This document shows, piece by piece, positions 46,065-55,486 of a DNA stretch of 64,000 nt (its first letter is position 1; every line of letters starts with the position of its first letter). Location of the stretch: NCBI RefSeq assembly GCF_001718695.1, contig NZ_CP013422.1:1240001-1304000 (forward strand), read 5' to 3'. The notes below the pieces were generated by a model. It saw only the letters and a program-made list of their open reading frames with translations, did no database searches and had not been told where the DNA came from. This stretch comes from Burkholderia ubonensis (lineage in GTDB: Bacteria; Pseudomonadota; Gammaproteobacteria; Burkholderiales; Burkholderiaceae). The position numbers were made by a program, and so were the translations under genes.

Positions 46065-46378
46065 GATTTCCTCTTCATTTTTACATTCGAGAGAATTCCC
46101 ATTACGGAATACCGGCCGTTTTCGAATCATCGAAAATCGAACATCCCGTGACGCAAGTTAAATCCATATTCATCTAAAAATTAAATGAATTATTAAGCTT
46201 AATTAATGAATAAAACTGATCGACTTTAATTTTGTAATTATTGCGATGCAGCAGCCGATGAATGTCGAGGAGAAGATAGCGGGATGCGCGCCGCGCGATG
46301 GCGGCTCGATGCCATCGACGGGAACGCGAAAGTGCGAATGCGCCGGCTTTCAGCTGCCGAGTCCGGACGGCGGCCGGG
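46065..46378. promoter_or_regulatory. AT-rich promoter region of oxalate decarboxylase
   Basis: The stretch 46130-46245 is strikingly AT-rich for this genome and contains the palindrome ATTAAGCTTAAT (46192-46203) flanked by further A/T repeats. No gene is seen in the 314 bp between hipA and the decarboxylase gene. It may hold the decarboxylase promoter or a nucleoid-protein binding site. Confidence 0.5.
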
Positions 46379-47713
46379 TCACTCCCGCGGCAGGTCGGCA
46401 AGTCGTTGCGCAGCGAAGCGCAATCCGCCGAGGATGCGTTCGGCGATCCGCGCCGGAAACCCGGCCGGCAGCGCCGCGCCGACCGATTCGATCACGTGCG
46501 GCGTCATCGCTACGAGTCGTTCGACGATCGGCGTGGCGATATCGCCGAGCAGGCAATACTCCGCCATCGCAGTGAAGTGCCGACGCGTGATGTCGCGCAT
46601 CGCGTAGTGCTTGCGCTTGCCGTGCACGGCCATCGCGAGCTTCGCCTTGTGCCACGACCACTGGTTCGCGCCGTCCCCCTCGACCGGCCAGATCGACATC
46701 ACGTCGTAGAGCGGCGTCAGCCGGAAGCGGCCGCCCGGCAGCAGGCGCAGGCTGAAGTTCTTTGCATGCCCGTCCGGCGCGGCGAGCATCCAGAACACCA
46801 CCAGCGCGGTAAACAGCGTGTCGAGGTCGGCCTGCGCCGTTTCCGACCGGCGCAGGATGCCGGCCAGATCGGGCACGCCGGGGCCGCCCTGCGATTCGTA
46901 TTTCAGATGCGGCGGCACGCCGAGCGCCTGGCAAAAATCCTCTTGCGGCAAGCGCAACAGCCATCCGCCGTCACGATGCAGCGCGCGATCGAAGCGCGCG
47001 ACCGACAGCACCTTGTGTGCGCCGAAACGCAGGATGTCGGCATGCGCCGTCGGCAGGCCGAACGCGCGCAGGATCGCAAGGCACAGCCACTCGTTTTCGA
47101 CGGATGTCGTCAGATCCGCACGCTTGTTGCCGACCAGCCCGAGCGGCAACTTGAGGATATGCGTGGTCGGCGTCGAGCCATGCGGGCGCATCCAGCGCCC
47201 GTCGTGAAACAGCAGCGCGGTCTTTTCCTGCGCGCCGGCCAGCGACAGGCGGAAGTCGTCGTCGTCCTGCGCACCGCCCGCCGCCCCGCTCGCCTGATCG
47301 AGCACGCGCACCACGTCGTCGTCGGACAACGGCGTACCGTCGATCCGGTCATGGCCGCTCGGCGTTTCATCCTCGCCGAGCAACTGCACCGCGCCGACGC
47401 AGTCCCGGCCGAGTGCGGCGAGCAGATCGAAGGGCTCGGTCGTCGCCGTGCCGAACCGCGACGCAAGCCGGCGCCGAATCGCGTCGCTGTCGGGCAGCAG
47501 ATTGTCGAAATAGTGATTCACGCGTTCGCCGCGCAATGGCGCAGCGCCGATGCCGAACGGCAGCGACAGCGACAGCGGGCGGCCGGCATCCGACTGTTTC
47601 CAGCCGGCGTCGTACAGCAGTTCCATGTCGCCGCGCGCGGGAATCCGCCAGATTCCGACCCGCACGCCGTTGGCCCAGATCGATAGCGCGCGGCTGCGCG
47701 ATTTGCGTCCCAT
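46379..47713 (-). CDS. hipA: HipA-type serine/threonine kinase toxin
   Basis: 444 residues, full length. N-terminal HipA domain (SLPFGIGAAPLRGERVNHYFDNLLPD) is followed by the kinase-like fold: LAGAQEKTALL, the catalytic loop PDGHAKNFSL and the metal-binding Asp in TPLYDVMS. HipA phosphorylates glutamyl-tRNA synthetase and slows growth until bound by HipB. The stop-start distance to hipB upstream is 3 bp. Both are transcribed together on the minus strand. Confidence 0.95.
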   Translation of the reverse strand: MGRKSRSRALSIWANGVRVGIWRIPARGDMELLYDAGWKQSDAGRPLSLSLPFGIGAAPLRGERVNHYFDNLLPDSDAIRRRLASRFGTATTEPFDLLAALGRDCVGAVQLLGEDETPSGHDRIDGTPLSDDDVVRVLDQASGAAGGAQDDDDFRLSLAGAQEKTALLFHDGRWMRPHGSTPTTHILKLPLGLVGNKRADLTTSVENEWLCLAILRAFGLPTAHADILRFGAHKVLSVARFDRALHRDGGWLLRLPQEDFCQALGVPPHLKYESQGGPGVPDLAGILRRSETAQADLDTLFTALVVFWMLAAPDGHAKNFSLRLLPGGRFRLTPLYDVMSIWPVEGDGANQWSWHKAKLAMAVHGKRKHYAMRDITRRHFTAMAEYCLLGDIATPIVERLVAMTPHVIESVGAALPAGFPARIAERILGGLRFAAQRLADLPRE

Positions 47714-47716
47714 CGA

Positions 47717-47965
47717 TTACCACTCGACGTCGGCAGCGTCGCGCCCGTCCTTCGTGCGGATGCTGAGCTCGAGACCGTACAGCGCGGTCAGTTCGAGCAA
47801 CTGCTTGAGCGACAGGCTTTCGGTGCGGATCGTTTCCAGCGACGACAGGCGCGATTGGCCGACGCCGATGCGTGCCGCCGCCTCGGCTTGCGTCAGCCCC
47901 TTGGCCTGACGCGCGGACGACAGGATTTCGCCCAGTTGAGCAGCGGTATTGACGATCAGATTCAC
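47717..47965 (-). CDS. hipB: HipB-type antitoxin, XRE helix-turn-helix
   Basis: 82 residues from a GTG start at 47965 (GAGG 9 bases before); upstream ATGs would overrun the operator array. The HTH reads GEILSSARQAKGLTQAEAAARIGVGQSRLSSLE and the tail EWTKDG-type segment (SIRTKDGRDAADVEW) ends in tryptophan, as in HipB. It binds HipA and represses the operon. Three operators lie upstream. Confidence 0.92.
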   Translation of the reverse strand: MNLIVNTAAQLGEILSSARQAKGLTQAEAAARIGVGQSRLSSLETIRTESLSLKQLLELTALYGLELSIRTKDGRDAADVEW

Positions 47966-47996
47966 GGCGGGCGTCCTCGATGCAATCGTTGCAGTA

Positions 47997-48065
47997 TATC
48001 TCTGACAGGCATAAACGCAAATTATCTCTGATAGACATAAACACACAATATCCCTGTCAGGAATA
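47997..48065. promoter_or_regulatory. Three evenly spaced hipBA operators
   Basis: Imperfect palindromes of 17 bp start at 47997, 48023 and 48049, an exact 26-bp period: TATCTCTGACAGGCATA, TATCTCTGATAGACATA and TATCCCTGTCAGGAATA. The third is the most symmetric. E. coli HipB sites (TATCC-N8-GGATA) look similar. Even spacing suits cooperative HipB-HipA binding. Confidence 0.85.
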
Positions 48066-48220
48066 TTTTCACCGTACAGCGCGTTGCTGCCAGCCGTTGC
48101 GCGTACGCCAAATCCCTATCGCCAATCGTCATCCCATAGTTTTTATTCGCTGGCGCCGATGATTTTGGCTTTGTCAGATAGATGACACCGAATCGTCAAA
48201 TGACAACGATCTAACAGCCG

Positions 48221-49114
48221 ATGACCTGCACGTTCGCCCACACCGTCGAAGCGCACTTTGCCGAGCTGACGCCGACCGCGAAACGCATCGCCAGCTACAT
48301 GCTCGCGAACCTCGACCGGCTCGGCCTCGAAACCGCCGACCAGATCGCGCAGCAGACCGGCACCAGCGGCATCTCGGTCGGGCGCTTCCTGCGCAGCATC
48401 GGCTACCGGAACCTCGACGACCTGAAACGCGAACTGCGCGGCGGCGGCAACGATCGCCCATGGATGATCACCGACCGCCTCGACGAGTACCGCCGCGCCG
48501 CCGCCGCGCCTACGACGACCGCCGACGCGCGCGACGGCGATCACAGCGGCAGCCCGCTCGCCGCGTCGCTCGAGCGCGAGCTCGACGCGATCCGCCACGT
48601 GTACCGGCTTGCCGAAGAACCGGTGTTCGCGCAGGTCGCGAACCGCATCGCCGATGCCGATGCCGTATTCATCCTCGGCATCCAGTCGACGCGCGGCATC
48701 AGCAACGCATTCAGCAGCTACCTCGAGTACCTGCGCCCGCGCGTGTTCTATTCCGACGGCCAGTCGGGCTCGTACGTCGATTCGCTGAACTCCGAATTCG
48801 AGCGGCCGTACTGCATCGTCACCGACACGCGCGCGTATTCGCGCAGCGCGCGCCGCTATTGCCAGGCAGCCGCCGAGCGCGGCCAGCCGTTCGCGCTGGT
48901 CACCGACCTGTATTGCCCGTGGGCGCGCGAATGGCCGGCCGACCTGCTGCAGGTGAAGACCGACGTCGGCCAGTTCTGGGATTCGCTCGCGCCGCTCACC
49001 TGCCTGTTCAACCTGCTGATCACCGCGGTGGTCGATCGCCTCGGTCCGGCGATCGACCGGCGCGTCGCGCGCAACCGCGAGTTGCAGCGCACGTTCGACC
49101 AATTCGAATCCTGA
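48221..49114 (+). CDS. RpiR/MurR family regulator of dipeptide operon
   Basis: 297 residues: an N-terminal HTH (residues ~1-75, LTPTAKRIASYMLANLDRLG then TGTSGISVGRFLRSIGYRN) and a C-terminal SIS sugar-isomerase fold (~125-265, FILGIQSTRGISNAFSSYLEYL). RpiR proteins usually sense phosphosugars such as MurNAc-6-P. It begins a run of same-strand genes for D-alanyl-dipeptide cleavage and uptake, so it probably links their expression to cell-wall recycling. The spacing to ddpX is 16 bp. Confidence 0.9.
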   Translation: MTCTFAHTVEAHFAELTPTAKRIASYMLANLDRLGLETADQIAQQTGTSGISVGRFLRSIGYRNLDDLKRELRGGGNDRPWMITDRLDEYRRAAAAPTTTADARDGDHSGSPLAASLERELDAIRHVYRLAEEPVFAQVANRIADADAVFILGIQSTRGISNAFSSYLEYLRPRVFYSDGQSGSYVDSLNSEFERPYCIVTDTRAYSRSARRYCQAAAERGQPFALVTDLYCPWAREWPADLLQVKTDVGQFWDSLAPLTCLFNLLITAVVDRLGPAIDRRVARNRELQRTFDQFES

Positions 49115-49130
49115 GCAAACCGGACCGCCG

Positions 49131-49694
49131 ATGAACCCTCACCGCCTCGTCGAAATCACCCCCGCCACGCATCGCGTCGAGATCGATCTCGTCTACGCGA
49201 GCGCGCGCAACCTGACCGGCAAGCCGATCTACCGCCACACGCACTGCCTGCTGCTCGAACCGGCGGAAGCCGCGCTGCGTCGCGCGATCGACGTCGCCGC
49301 GCAGGCCGGCTTCACGCTGCGCATCTACGACGCGTATCGGCCGCCGCAGGCGCAGCAGGTGTTGTGGGATTTCCTGCCCGATCCGAACTTCGTCGCCGAC
49401 CTCGGCCGCGGCTCGAACCACAGCCGCGGCACCGCGCTCGACCTGACGCTGGTCGGCGCGGACGGCGCGCCGCTCGACATGGGCACCGGCTTCGACGAGA
49501 TGGTGGCCGCGTCGGGCCACTTCCATGCGGGGCTGCCCGAGCACGTGCAGCGTAACCGGCTGCTGCTGCTCGGCGTGATGCACGCGGCCGGCTTCGCGCA
49601 TATCGACAGCGAGTGGTGGCATTACGAATTGCCCGGCTCACGCGCGTTGCCGCAGATCGACAACGCCGCGAGCGGCCCGTGGCAACTGATGTAG
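49131..49694 (+). CDS. ddpX: D-alanyl-D-alanine dipeptidase (VanX/DdpX)
   Basis: 187 residues, usual length. Zinc ligands and catalytic residues are present: SNHSRGTALDLT (His and Asp ligands) and DSEWWHYEL (catalytic Glu and ligand His). It hydrolyses D-Ala-D-Ala to free D-alanine. No signal peptide is seen, so it acts in the cytosol on dipeptide imported by the transporter encoded after it. Confidence 0.94.
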   Translation: MNPHRLVEITPATHRVEIDLVYASARNLTGKPIYRHTHCLLLEPAEAALRRAIDVAAQAGFTLRIYDAYRPPQAQQVLWDFLPDPNFVADLGRGSNHSRGTALDLTLVGADGAPLDMGTGFDEMVAASGHFHAGLPEHVQRNRLLLLGVMHAAGFAHIDSEWWHYELPGSRALPQIDNAASGPWQLM

Positions 49695-49726
49695 CGGCGA
49701 GGCACGCCGCCGTTTCGATGCACGTG

Positions 49727-49750
49727 CAACGACTTCAACGACTTCAACGA
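49727..49750. repeat. 9-bp tandem repeat in ddpX-ddpA gap
   Basis: CAACGACTT occurs twice (49727-49744) plus a partial CAACGA copy, ending shortly before the ribosome site of the binding-protein gene. It may influence translation initiation or simply reflect slippage. Confidence 0.8.
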
Positions 49751-49767
49751 AAGATGGAGAAGCGCCC

Positions 49768-51369
49768 ATGAAACTCCCGATCTCCCGGCTCGTCGCGGCG
49801 CTCGCCGCCGCGTCCGTCCTCGCCGCCGCCCCGCTGTCCGCCGCACGCGCGGCAACCCCGAAGGACCTGTTCGTGATGGCCACGCTGCTGGACGAATTCA
49901 CGACGCTCGATCCGGGCGAGATCTACGAGCTGGTGCCGGAGGAATACGTCGCGAACACCTACGACCGCCTGGTCCGCGTCGACCTGCGTGATCCGTCGAA
50001 ATTCAACGGCGACGTCGCGCAGTCGTGGACCGTGAGCCCGGACGGGCTGACCTTCACGTTCCGGCTGCGCCCGGGCCTCAGGTTCCATTCGGGCAACCCG
50101 CTGACGGCCGACGACGTCGCGTGGTCGATCCAGCGCACGGTGCTGCTCGACAAGGGCGCGGCCGCGGTGCTCGCCGGCATCGGCCTCACGAAGGCGAACG
50201 TGGTCGCGAACGTGAAGAAGCTGGACGACCTGACCGTGTCGGTCACGACCGACCGCAAATACGCGCCGACCTTCGTGCTGAACGTGCTCGGCGCGTGGCC
50301 CGCGTCGGTGGTCGACAAGACGCTGCTGCTGTCGCACCAGCAGGGCAACGACTTCGGCAACGGCTGGCTGAAGACCAACGAAGCCGGCTCCGGCGCCTAC
50401 AAGCTTGCCAAGTGGACGGCCGGCGACAGCCTCGTGCTGCAGCGCTACGACGGCTACCGGCTGCCGCTCGCGATGAAGCGCATCGTGCTGCGCCACGTGC
50501 CCGAAGCGGCCAGCCAGCGCCTGCTGCTCGAAAACGGCGACGTCGACGCGGCGCGCGACCTGAGCCCCGACGACCTCGCGGCGGTCGCGAAATCCGGCAG
50601 CGCGAAGGTCGCGCCGTCGCCGCAGGCGACGCTGCTGTATCTCGGCCTGAACACGAAGAACCCGACGCTCGCGAAGCCCGACGTGCAGGAAGCGCTGAAA
50701 TGGCTCGTCGACTACGCGGGCATCCAGGGCCATGTCGTGAAGACGACCTACAAGGTGCACCAGACCTTCATGCCGGACGGCTTCATCGGCACGCTCGACG
50801 CGAACCCGTACCGGCTCGACGTCGCGAAGGCGAAGGCGCTGCTCGCGAAGGCCGGCGTGCCGAACGGCTTCTCGATCACGATGGACGTGCGCAACGACTA
50901 TCCGTACACCGAGATCGCGCAGGCCATCCAGGCGAATTTCGCGCAGGCGGGCGTCAAGGTGCAATTGATTCCGGGCGACAACAAGCAGACGCTCGCGAAA
51001 TACCGGGCGCGCCAGCACGACATCTACATCGGCGAATGGTCGGCCGACTACATCGATCCGCACAGCAACGCGCAGGGTTTCGCGTGGAATCCCGACAATT
51101 CCGACAGGTCGAGCTATAAAATGCTGGCCTGGCGCAACGGCTGGGACATTCCGCAGCTCACGAAGGACACCGACGCCGCGCTGGCCGAGCCGTCCGCCGC
51201 GAAACGCGCGCAGCGCTACCAGGCGATGCAGAAGGACCTGCTCGCGCGCGCGCCGTTCGTGATCCTGTTCGAGAAGGTCGCGCAGGTCGCGACGCGGCCC
51301 GGCGTCAGCGGGCTCGAGGTCGGGCCGATCAACGATCTCGTGTCGTACCGCAACTTGAAGAAGCAATAA
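49768..51369 (+). CDS. ddpA: D-alanyl-dipeptide ABC transporter binding protein (DdpA)
   Basis: 533 residues, family 5 binding protein, with a signal peptide (ISRLVAALAAASVLAAAPLSA) cut after ARA. It retains the family signature NGDVAQSWTVSPDGLTFTFRL and FHSGNPLTADDVAW. It is followed by the two permease and two ATPase genes of the same system. A near paralogue lies at 41781. Confidence 0.93.
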   Translation: MKLPISRLVAALAAASVLAAAPLSAARAATPKDLFVMATLLDEFTTLDPGEIYELVPEEYVANTYDRLVRVDLRDPSKFNGDVAQSWTVSPDGLTFTFRLRPGLRFHSGNPLTADDVAWSIQRTVLLDKGAAAVLAGIGLTKANVVANVKKLDDLTVSVTTDRKYAPTFVLNVLGAWPASVVDKTLLLSHQQGNDFGNGWLKTNEAGSGAYKLAKWTAGDSLVLQRYDGYRLPLAMKRIVLRHVPEAASQRLLLENGDVDAARDLSPDDLAAVAKSGSAKVAPSPQATLLYLGLNTKNPTLAKPDVQEALKWLVDYAGIQGHVVKTTYKVHQTFMPDGFIGTLDANPYRLDVAKAKALLAKAGVPNGFSITMDVRNDYPYTEIAQAIQANFAQAGVKVQLIPGDNKQTLAKYRARQHDIYIGEWSADYIDPHSNAQGFAWNPDNSDRSSYKMLAWRNGWDIPQLTKDTDAALAEPSAAKRAQRYQAMQKDLLARAPFVILFEKVAQVATRPGVSGLEVGPINDLVSYRNLKKQ

Positions 51370-51379
51370 CACTCGCCGC

Positions 51380-52450
51380 ATGTCGACCCCCGCCTCCTCC
51401 CTCGAATCCCTCCGCACGCTCCCCGCGCGGCGCCCCGGCGTGCGCTGGGCGCTGCGCGTGCTGCGCTGGGCGCTCACGCTCGCCGTCACGTTCGCCGGGC
51501 TGCTCGCGCTGACGTTCGTGATCGGCCGCAAGGTGCCGATCGACCCCGTGCTCGCGATCCTCGGCGATCGCGCGTCGGCCGACGCATATGCGGCCGAACG
51601 CATCGCGCTCGGGCTCGACAAGCCGCTCGCGACGCAATTCCTGATCTACGCGCGCGACGTGCTGCACGGCAATCTCGGCATGTCGCTGCTGACGGCGAAT
51701 CCCGTGCTCGACGACATCAAGCGCGTGTTTCCGGCCACGCTCGAACTCGCGACGCTCGCGACGCTGATCGGCATCGCGATCGGCGTGCCGCTCGGCGTCG
51801 CGGCCGCGGTGAAGCACAACCGGCCGATCGATCACGTCGCGCGCTTCGTCGGGCTGATCGGCAGCTCGGTGCCCGTGTTCTGGCTCGGCCTGATGGGCCT
51901 GCTGCTGTTCTATGCGCGGCTGCACTGGGTCGCGGGGCCCGGCCGGCTCGACCCTGTATTCGACGGGATGGTCGACACGCGCACCGGCAGCCTGCTGATC
52001 GATGCGGCACTCGCCGGCGAATGGGACGTGTTCCGCAACGCGCTGTCGCACATCGCGCTGCCGGCGGCGATCCTCGGCTATTACTCGGTCGCCTACCTGA
52101 GCCGGATGACGCGCTCGTTCATGCTCGACCAGCTCGGCCAGGAATACATCGTCACCGCGCGCGCGAAGGGATTGTCCGAAGCCCGCGTAATCTGGCGCCA
52201 CGCGTTCGGCAACATCGCGGTGCCGCTCCTGACCGTGATCGCGCTCACCTACAGCAACCTGCTCGAAGGCTCGGTGCTGACGGAGATCGTATTCGCGTGG
52301 CCGGGGCTCGGCTCGTACCTGACGGGCGCGCTGCTCAACGCCGACATGAACGCCGTGCTCGGCGCGACGCTCGTGATCGGCGCGATGTTCATCACCGTCA
52401 ACCTGCTGACCGACGCGCTGTACCGCGTGTTCGATCCGCGCGCGCGTTGA
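51380..52450 (+). CDS. ddpB: Dipeptide ABC permease (DdpB)
   Basis: 356 residues with six membrane helices. The N-terminal part and VLDDIKRVFPATLELATLATLIGI are typical of DppB permeases; the EAA-like loop is YIVTARAKGLSEARVIWRHA. It begins 10 bp after ddpA. Confidence 0.93.
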   Translation: MSTPASSLESLRTLPARRPGVRWALRVLRWALTLAVTFAGLLALTFVIGRKVPIDPVLAILGDRASADAYAAERIALGLDKPLATQFLIYARDVLHGNLGMSLLTANPVLDDIKRVFPATLELATLATLIGIAIGVPLGVAAAVKHNRPIDHVARFVGLIGSSVPVFWLGLMGLLLFYARLHWVAGPGRLDPVFDGMVDTRTGSLLIDAALAGEWDVFRNALSHIALPAAILGYYSVAYLSRMTRSFMLDQLGQEYIVTARAKGLSEARVIWRHAFGNIAVPLLTVIALTYSNLLEGSVLTEIVFAWPGLGSYLTGALLNADMNAVLGATLVIGAMFITVNLLTDALYRVFDPRAR

Positions 52451-52525
52451 GGACCGTTACCTCATGACCGCTTCACTGTTCGTTGTTCCTACGCTTCTCG
52501 CCCACGCGCCGACCGGAGGCCGCCG

Positions 52526-53440
52526 ATGAACGCCGCACGCGTCACGCTGCGCGCGTGGCTGCTCTGCGACGCGCCGGCCTCGCGCTCGCAGGCCGCGCTC
52601 GGCCTCGCATACCGCCGCTGGCACCGCTTCGCCGCGAATCCGCTCAACCTGTTCGGGCTCGCGGTCCTCGTCGCGCTGCTCGCCGTCGCGATCGTCGCCC
52701 CGCTGATCGCGCCGCACGACCCGCTGCGCCAGGTGCTCGCCGACCGGCTGCTGCCGCCCGGCTCGCCGTCGCACTGGCTCGGCACCGACCAGCTCGGCCG
52801 CGACATCCTCTCGCGGCTGATCGGCGGGTCGCGCCTGACGCTCGGCATCGCGCTGCTGGTCGTCGCGATCGTCGTGCCGATCGGCCTCGCGATCGGCACG
52901 ACGGCCGGCTATTGCGGCGGGTTCGTCGACAGCGTGCTGATGCGCATCACCGATGTCGCGCTCGCGTTCCCGAAGATCGTGCTCGCGCTCGCATTCGCGG
53001 CCGCGCTCGGGCCCGGCGTGATCAACGCGGTCGTCGCGATCTCGATCACCGCGTGGCCCGCGTATGCGCGGCTCGCGCGCGCCGAGACGATCCGCATCGC
53101 GCAGGCCGACTACATCCATGCCGCGCGGCTGCAGGGCGCGTCCGGCCCGCGCATCCTGCTGCGCTACATCGTGCCGCTGTGCATGTCGTCGGTGATCGTG
53201 CGCGCGACGCTCGACATGGCGGGCATCATCCTGACCGTCGCGGGCCTCGGCTTCCTCGGCCTCGGCGCGCAGCCGCCGAGCCCGGAATGGGGCTTCATGG
53301 TCGCGTCGGGGCGCAACGTGCTGCTCGACGCATGGTGGGTCGCGACGCTGCCCGGCGCGGCGATCCTGCTCGTGAGCCTCGCGTTCAACCTGCTCGGCGA
53401 CGGGCTGCGCGACGTCTTCGATCCGCGACATGGAGCGTGA
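52526..53440 (+). CDS. ddpC: Dipeptide ABC permease (DdpC)
   Basis: 304 residues, DppC type. It has the pre-motif IAPHDPLRQ and SHWLGTDQLGRDILSRLIGGS, and the EAA loop YIHAARLQGASGPRILLRY. The 75-bp gap from ddpB contains the ribosome site CGGAGGC. Its stop overlaps the upstream region of the next ATG by a few bases. Confidence 0.93.
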   Translation: MNAARVTLRAWLLCDAPASRSQAALGLAYRRWHRFAANPLNLFGLAVLVALLAVAIVAPLIAPHDPLRQVLADRLLPPGSPSHWLGTDQLGRDILSRLIGGSRLTLGIALLVVAIVVPIGLAIGTTAGYCGGFVDSVLMRITDVALAFPKIVLALAFAAALGPGVINAVVAISITAWPAYARLARAETIRIAQADYIHAARLQGASGPRILLRYIVPLCMSSVIVRATLDMAGIILTVAGLGFLGLGAQPPSPEWGFMVASGRNVLLDAWWVATLPGAAILLVSLAFNLLGDGLRDVFDPRHGA

Positions 53441-53441
53441 C

Positions 53442-54314
53442 ATGACGACGAATCTCGACTCCACGCCGCTGTGCGAAATCAACGGCCTGCGGATCGGCTT
53501 TCGCGGCCACGACGGCGCCGTCACCGACGCCGTGCGCGACCTGTCGCTGACGCTCGCGCCGGGCGAGCGGCTCGGCATCGTCGGCGAATCGGGCTCCGGC
53601 AAGTCGCTGACGGGCCGCGCATTGCTCGGCCTGTTGCCCGAGGCCGCGCGCTGGTCGGCGCGCACGCTGCGCTTCGCGGGCCACGACCTGCTCGCGATGG
53701 CGCCGCGCGAACGCCGGCGGCTGTGCGGCAGCCAGATGGGGATGATCCTTCAGGATCCGAAGTATTCGCTGAACCCGGTGATGACGGTCGCGAAGCAGAT
53801 GGGCGAGGCGTTCCGGCTGCGCGAGCCGGAGCTGCGCGGCCGCGCGCTGCGCGAGCGGATCGTCGACGCGCTCGCGGCCGTGCAGATCCGCGACCCGGCG
53901 CGCGTGGCCGATGCGTATCCGCACGAGCTGTCGGGCGGCATGGGGCAGCGCGTGATGATCGCGATGATGGTGTCGACCGGCCCGCGCCTGCTGATCGCCG
54001 ACGAGCCGACCTCGGCGCTCGACGTCGCGGTGTCGATGCAGGTGCTCGCGGTGCTCGACGCGATGATCGCGCGGCACGGCACCGGCCTGATGTTCATCAG
54101 CCACGACCTGCCGCTCGTGATGTCGTTCTGCGACCGCGTCGCGGTGATGGTCGCGGGGCGCGTCGTCGAGACCTGCGCGGCGCGCGACCTGCGCCACGCG
54201 ACGCATCCGTATACGCGCGGCCTGCTCGCGGCGACCCCGCCGCTCGCGAACCCGCCCGACGAACTGCCGGTGCTGCAGCGCGACCCGGCCTGGCTCACTG
54301 AGGCTGCCCGATGA
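53442..54314 (+). CDS. ddpD: Dipeptide ABC ATPase (DdpD)
   Basis: 290 residues. Walker A GESGSGKS, signature LSGGMGQRV, Walker B LLIADEP and H-loop ISHDLP are present. The start 53442 with GGAG just before it was preferred over the ATG at 53430. It overlaps the next gene by 4 bp (ATGA). Confidence 0.92.
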   Translation: MTTNLDSTPLCEINGLRIGFRGHDGAVTDAVRDLSLTLAPGERLGIVGESGSGKSLTGRALLGLLPEAARWSARTLRFAGHDLLAMAPRERRRLCGSQMGMILQDPKYSLNPVMTVAKQMGEAFRLREPELRGRALRERIVDALAAVQIRDPARVADAYPHELSGGMGQRVMIAMMVSTGPRLLIADEPTSALDVAVSMQVLAVLDAMIARHGTGLMFISHDLPLVMSFCDRVAVMVAGRVVETCAARDLRHATHPYTRGLLAATPPLANPPDELPVLQRDPAWLTEAAR

Positions 54315-55072
54315 TCGACGTCGATCACGCATCAATCCGTTTCCCGACCCGCACGGGTCACGTCGACGCCGTGCGCGACGCGAGCTTCGCGGTGCGCGAA
54401 GGCGAGGTGTTCGGGCTCGTCGGAGAATCCGGCTCCGGCAAGTCGACGCTGCTGCGCGCGCTGACGGGCCTCGTGCCGGTGGCGTCCGGCAGCCTGTCGA
54501 TCGACGGCCGGCCGGTCGGCGGCAAGCTCGACCGCGCGTTCCGCCGCCAGGTGCAGATGGTGTTCCAGGACCCGTACGCGTCGCTGCATCCGCGCTTCAC
54601 GGTCGACCAGACACTGCGCGAGCCGCTGTCGATCCATGGGATCGGCGACGCCGATGCGCGGATCGCGCGCGCGCTCGCCGAAGTCGGGCTCGGGCCCGCG
54701 TTTCGCTTCCGCTACCCGCATCAACTGTCGGGCGGCCAGCGGCAACGCGTCGCGATCGCCCGCGCGCTGATCGTCGAGCCGCGCGTGCTGCTGCTCGACG
54801 AGCCGACCTCCGCGCTCGACGTGTCGGTGCAGGCCGAGATCCTGAACCTGCTGCGCCGCCTGCATCGCGAGCGGCGCCTCACGATGATCCTCGTCAGCCA
54901 CAACCTCGCGGTGGTCGGCTTCCTGTGCCAGCGCGTCGCGGTGATGCAGCACGGCGAGATCGTCGAGCAGTTGTCGGTCGAGCACGTGCGCGCCGGGCAG
55001 GTCACGCGCGACTACACGCGCACGCTGCTGCGCGCGACCGAGGGCTATCGCCGGATCGATCCGGTGGCCTGA
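54311..55072 (+). CDS. ddpF: Dipeptide ABC ATPase (DdpF)
   Basis: 253 residues with intact Walker A (GESGSGKST), LSGGQRQRVAIARAL and Walker B (VLLLDEP). Together with DdpD it drives the DdpBC permease. It completes the operon RpiR-ddpX-ddpABCDF. Confidence 0.92.
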   Translation: MIDVDHASIRFPTRTGHVDAVRDASFAVREGEVFGLVGESGSGKSTLLRALTGLVPVASGSLSIDGRPVGGKLDRAFRRQVQMVFQDPYASLHPRFTVDQTLREPLSIHGIGDADARIARALAEVGLGPAFRFRYPHQLSGGQRQRVAIARALIVEPRVLLLDEPTSALDVSVQAEILNLLRRLHRERRLTMILVSHNLAVVGFLCQRVAVMQHGEIVEQLSVEHVRAGQVTRDYTRTLLRATEGYRRIDPVA

Positions 55073-55209
55073 CACGCGCGCGACGCATGGGCGTGCAATG
55101 CTCGGCACCCCGCGCGCCGGTGCATCGGTGTGCCGAGCAATGGAACCTGCGCAGCGCGCGCTGGTCCATTGCTGTTCGTCAACAACTCAATGGCAACAGG
55201 GAGGCGTTC

Positions 55210-55464
55210 ATGCTGCAATTCGTCGAAACCCTGGTGGTCGGGTTCATCATCGGCCTGCTCGCACGCGCGCTCAAGCCGGGCAACGACACGATGGGCGTCG
55301 TGATGACGACCGTCGTCGGCGTCGTCGGCTCGCTGATCGCCGGCTACGTCGGCCACCTCGCCGGCTGGTATGCGCCTGGCCAGGGTGCAGGCTGGATCGC
55401 GTCGATCATCGGCGCGATCGTGCTGCTGGTGATCGTCGGTGCGGTGCGCAAGCGCGCGGGCTGA
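55210..55464 (+). CDS. GlsB/YeaQ/YmgE family small membrane protein
   Basis: 84 residues, three hydrophobic helices (TLVVGFIIGLLARALKPG, GVVMTTVVGVVGSLIAGYVG, IASIIGAIVLLVIVG). Family members are stress-associated inner-membrane proteins. It has a GGGAGG ribosome site, its own upstream gap and a strong terminator downstream. Confidence 0.88.
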   Translation: MLQFVETLVVGFIIGLLARALKPGNDTMGVVMTTVVGVVGSLIAGYVGHLAGWYAPGQGAGWIASIIGAIVLLVIVGAVRKRAG

Positions 55465-55486
55465 GCGAAGCTGCGGTAGCACGAGG

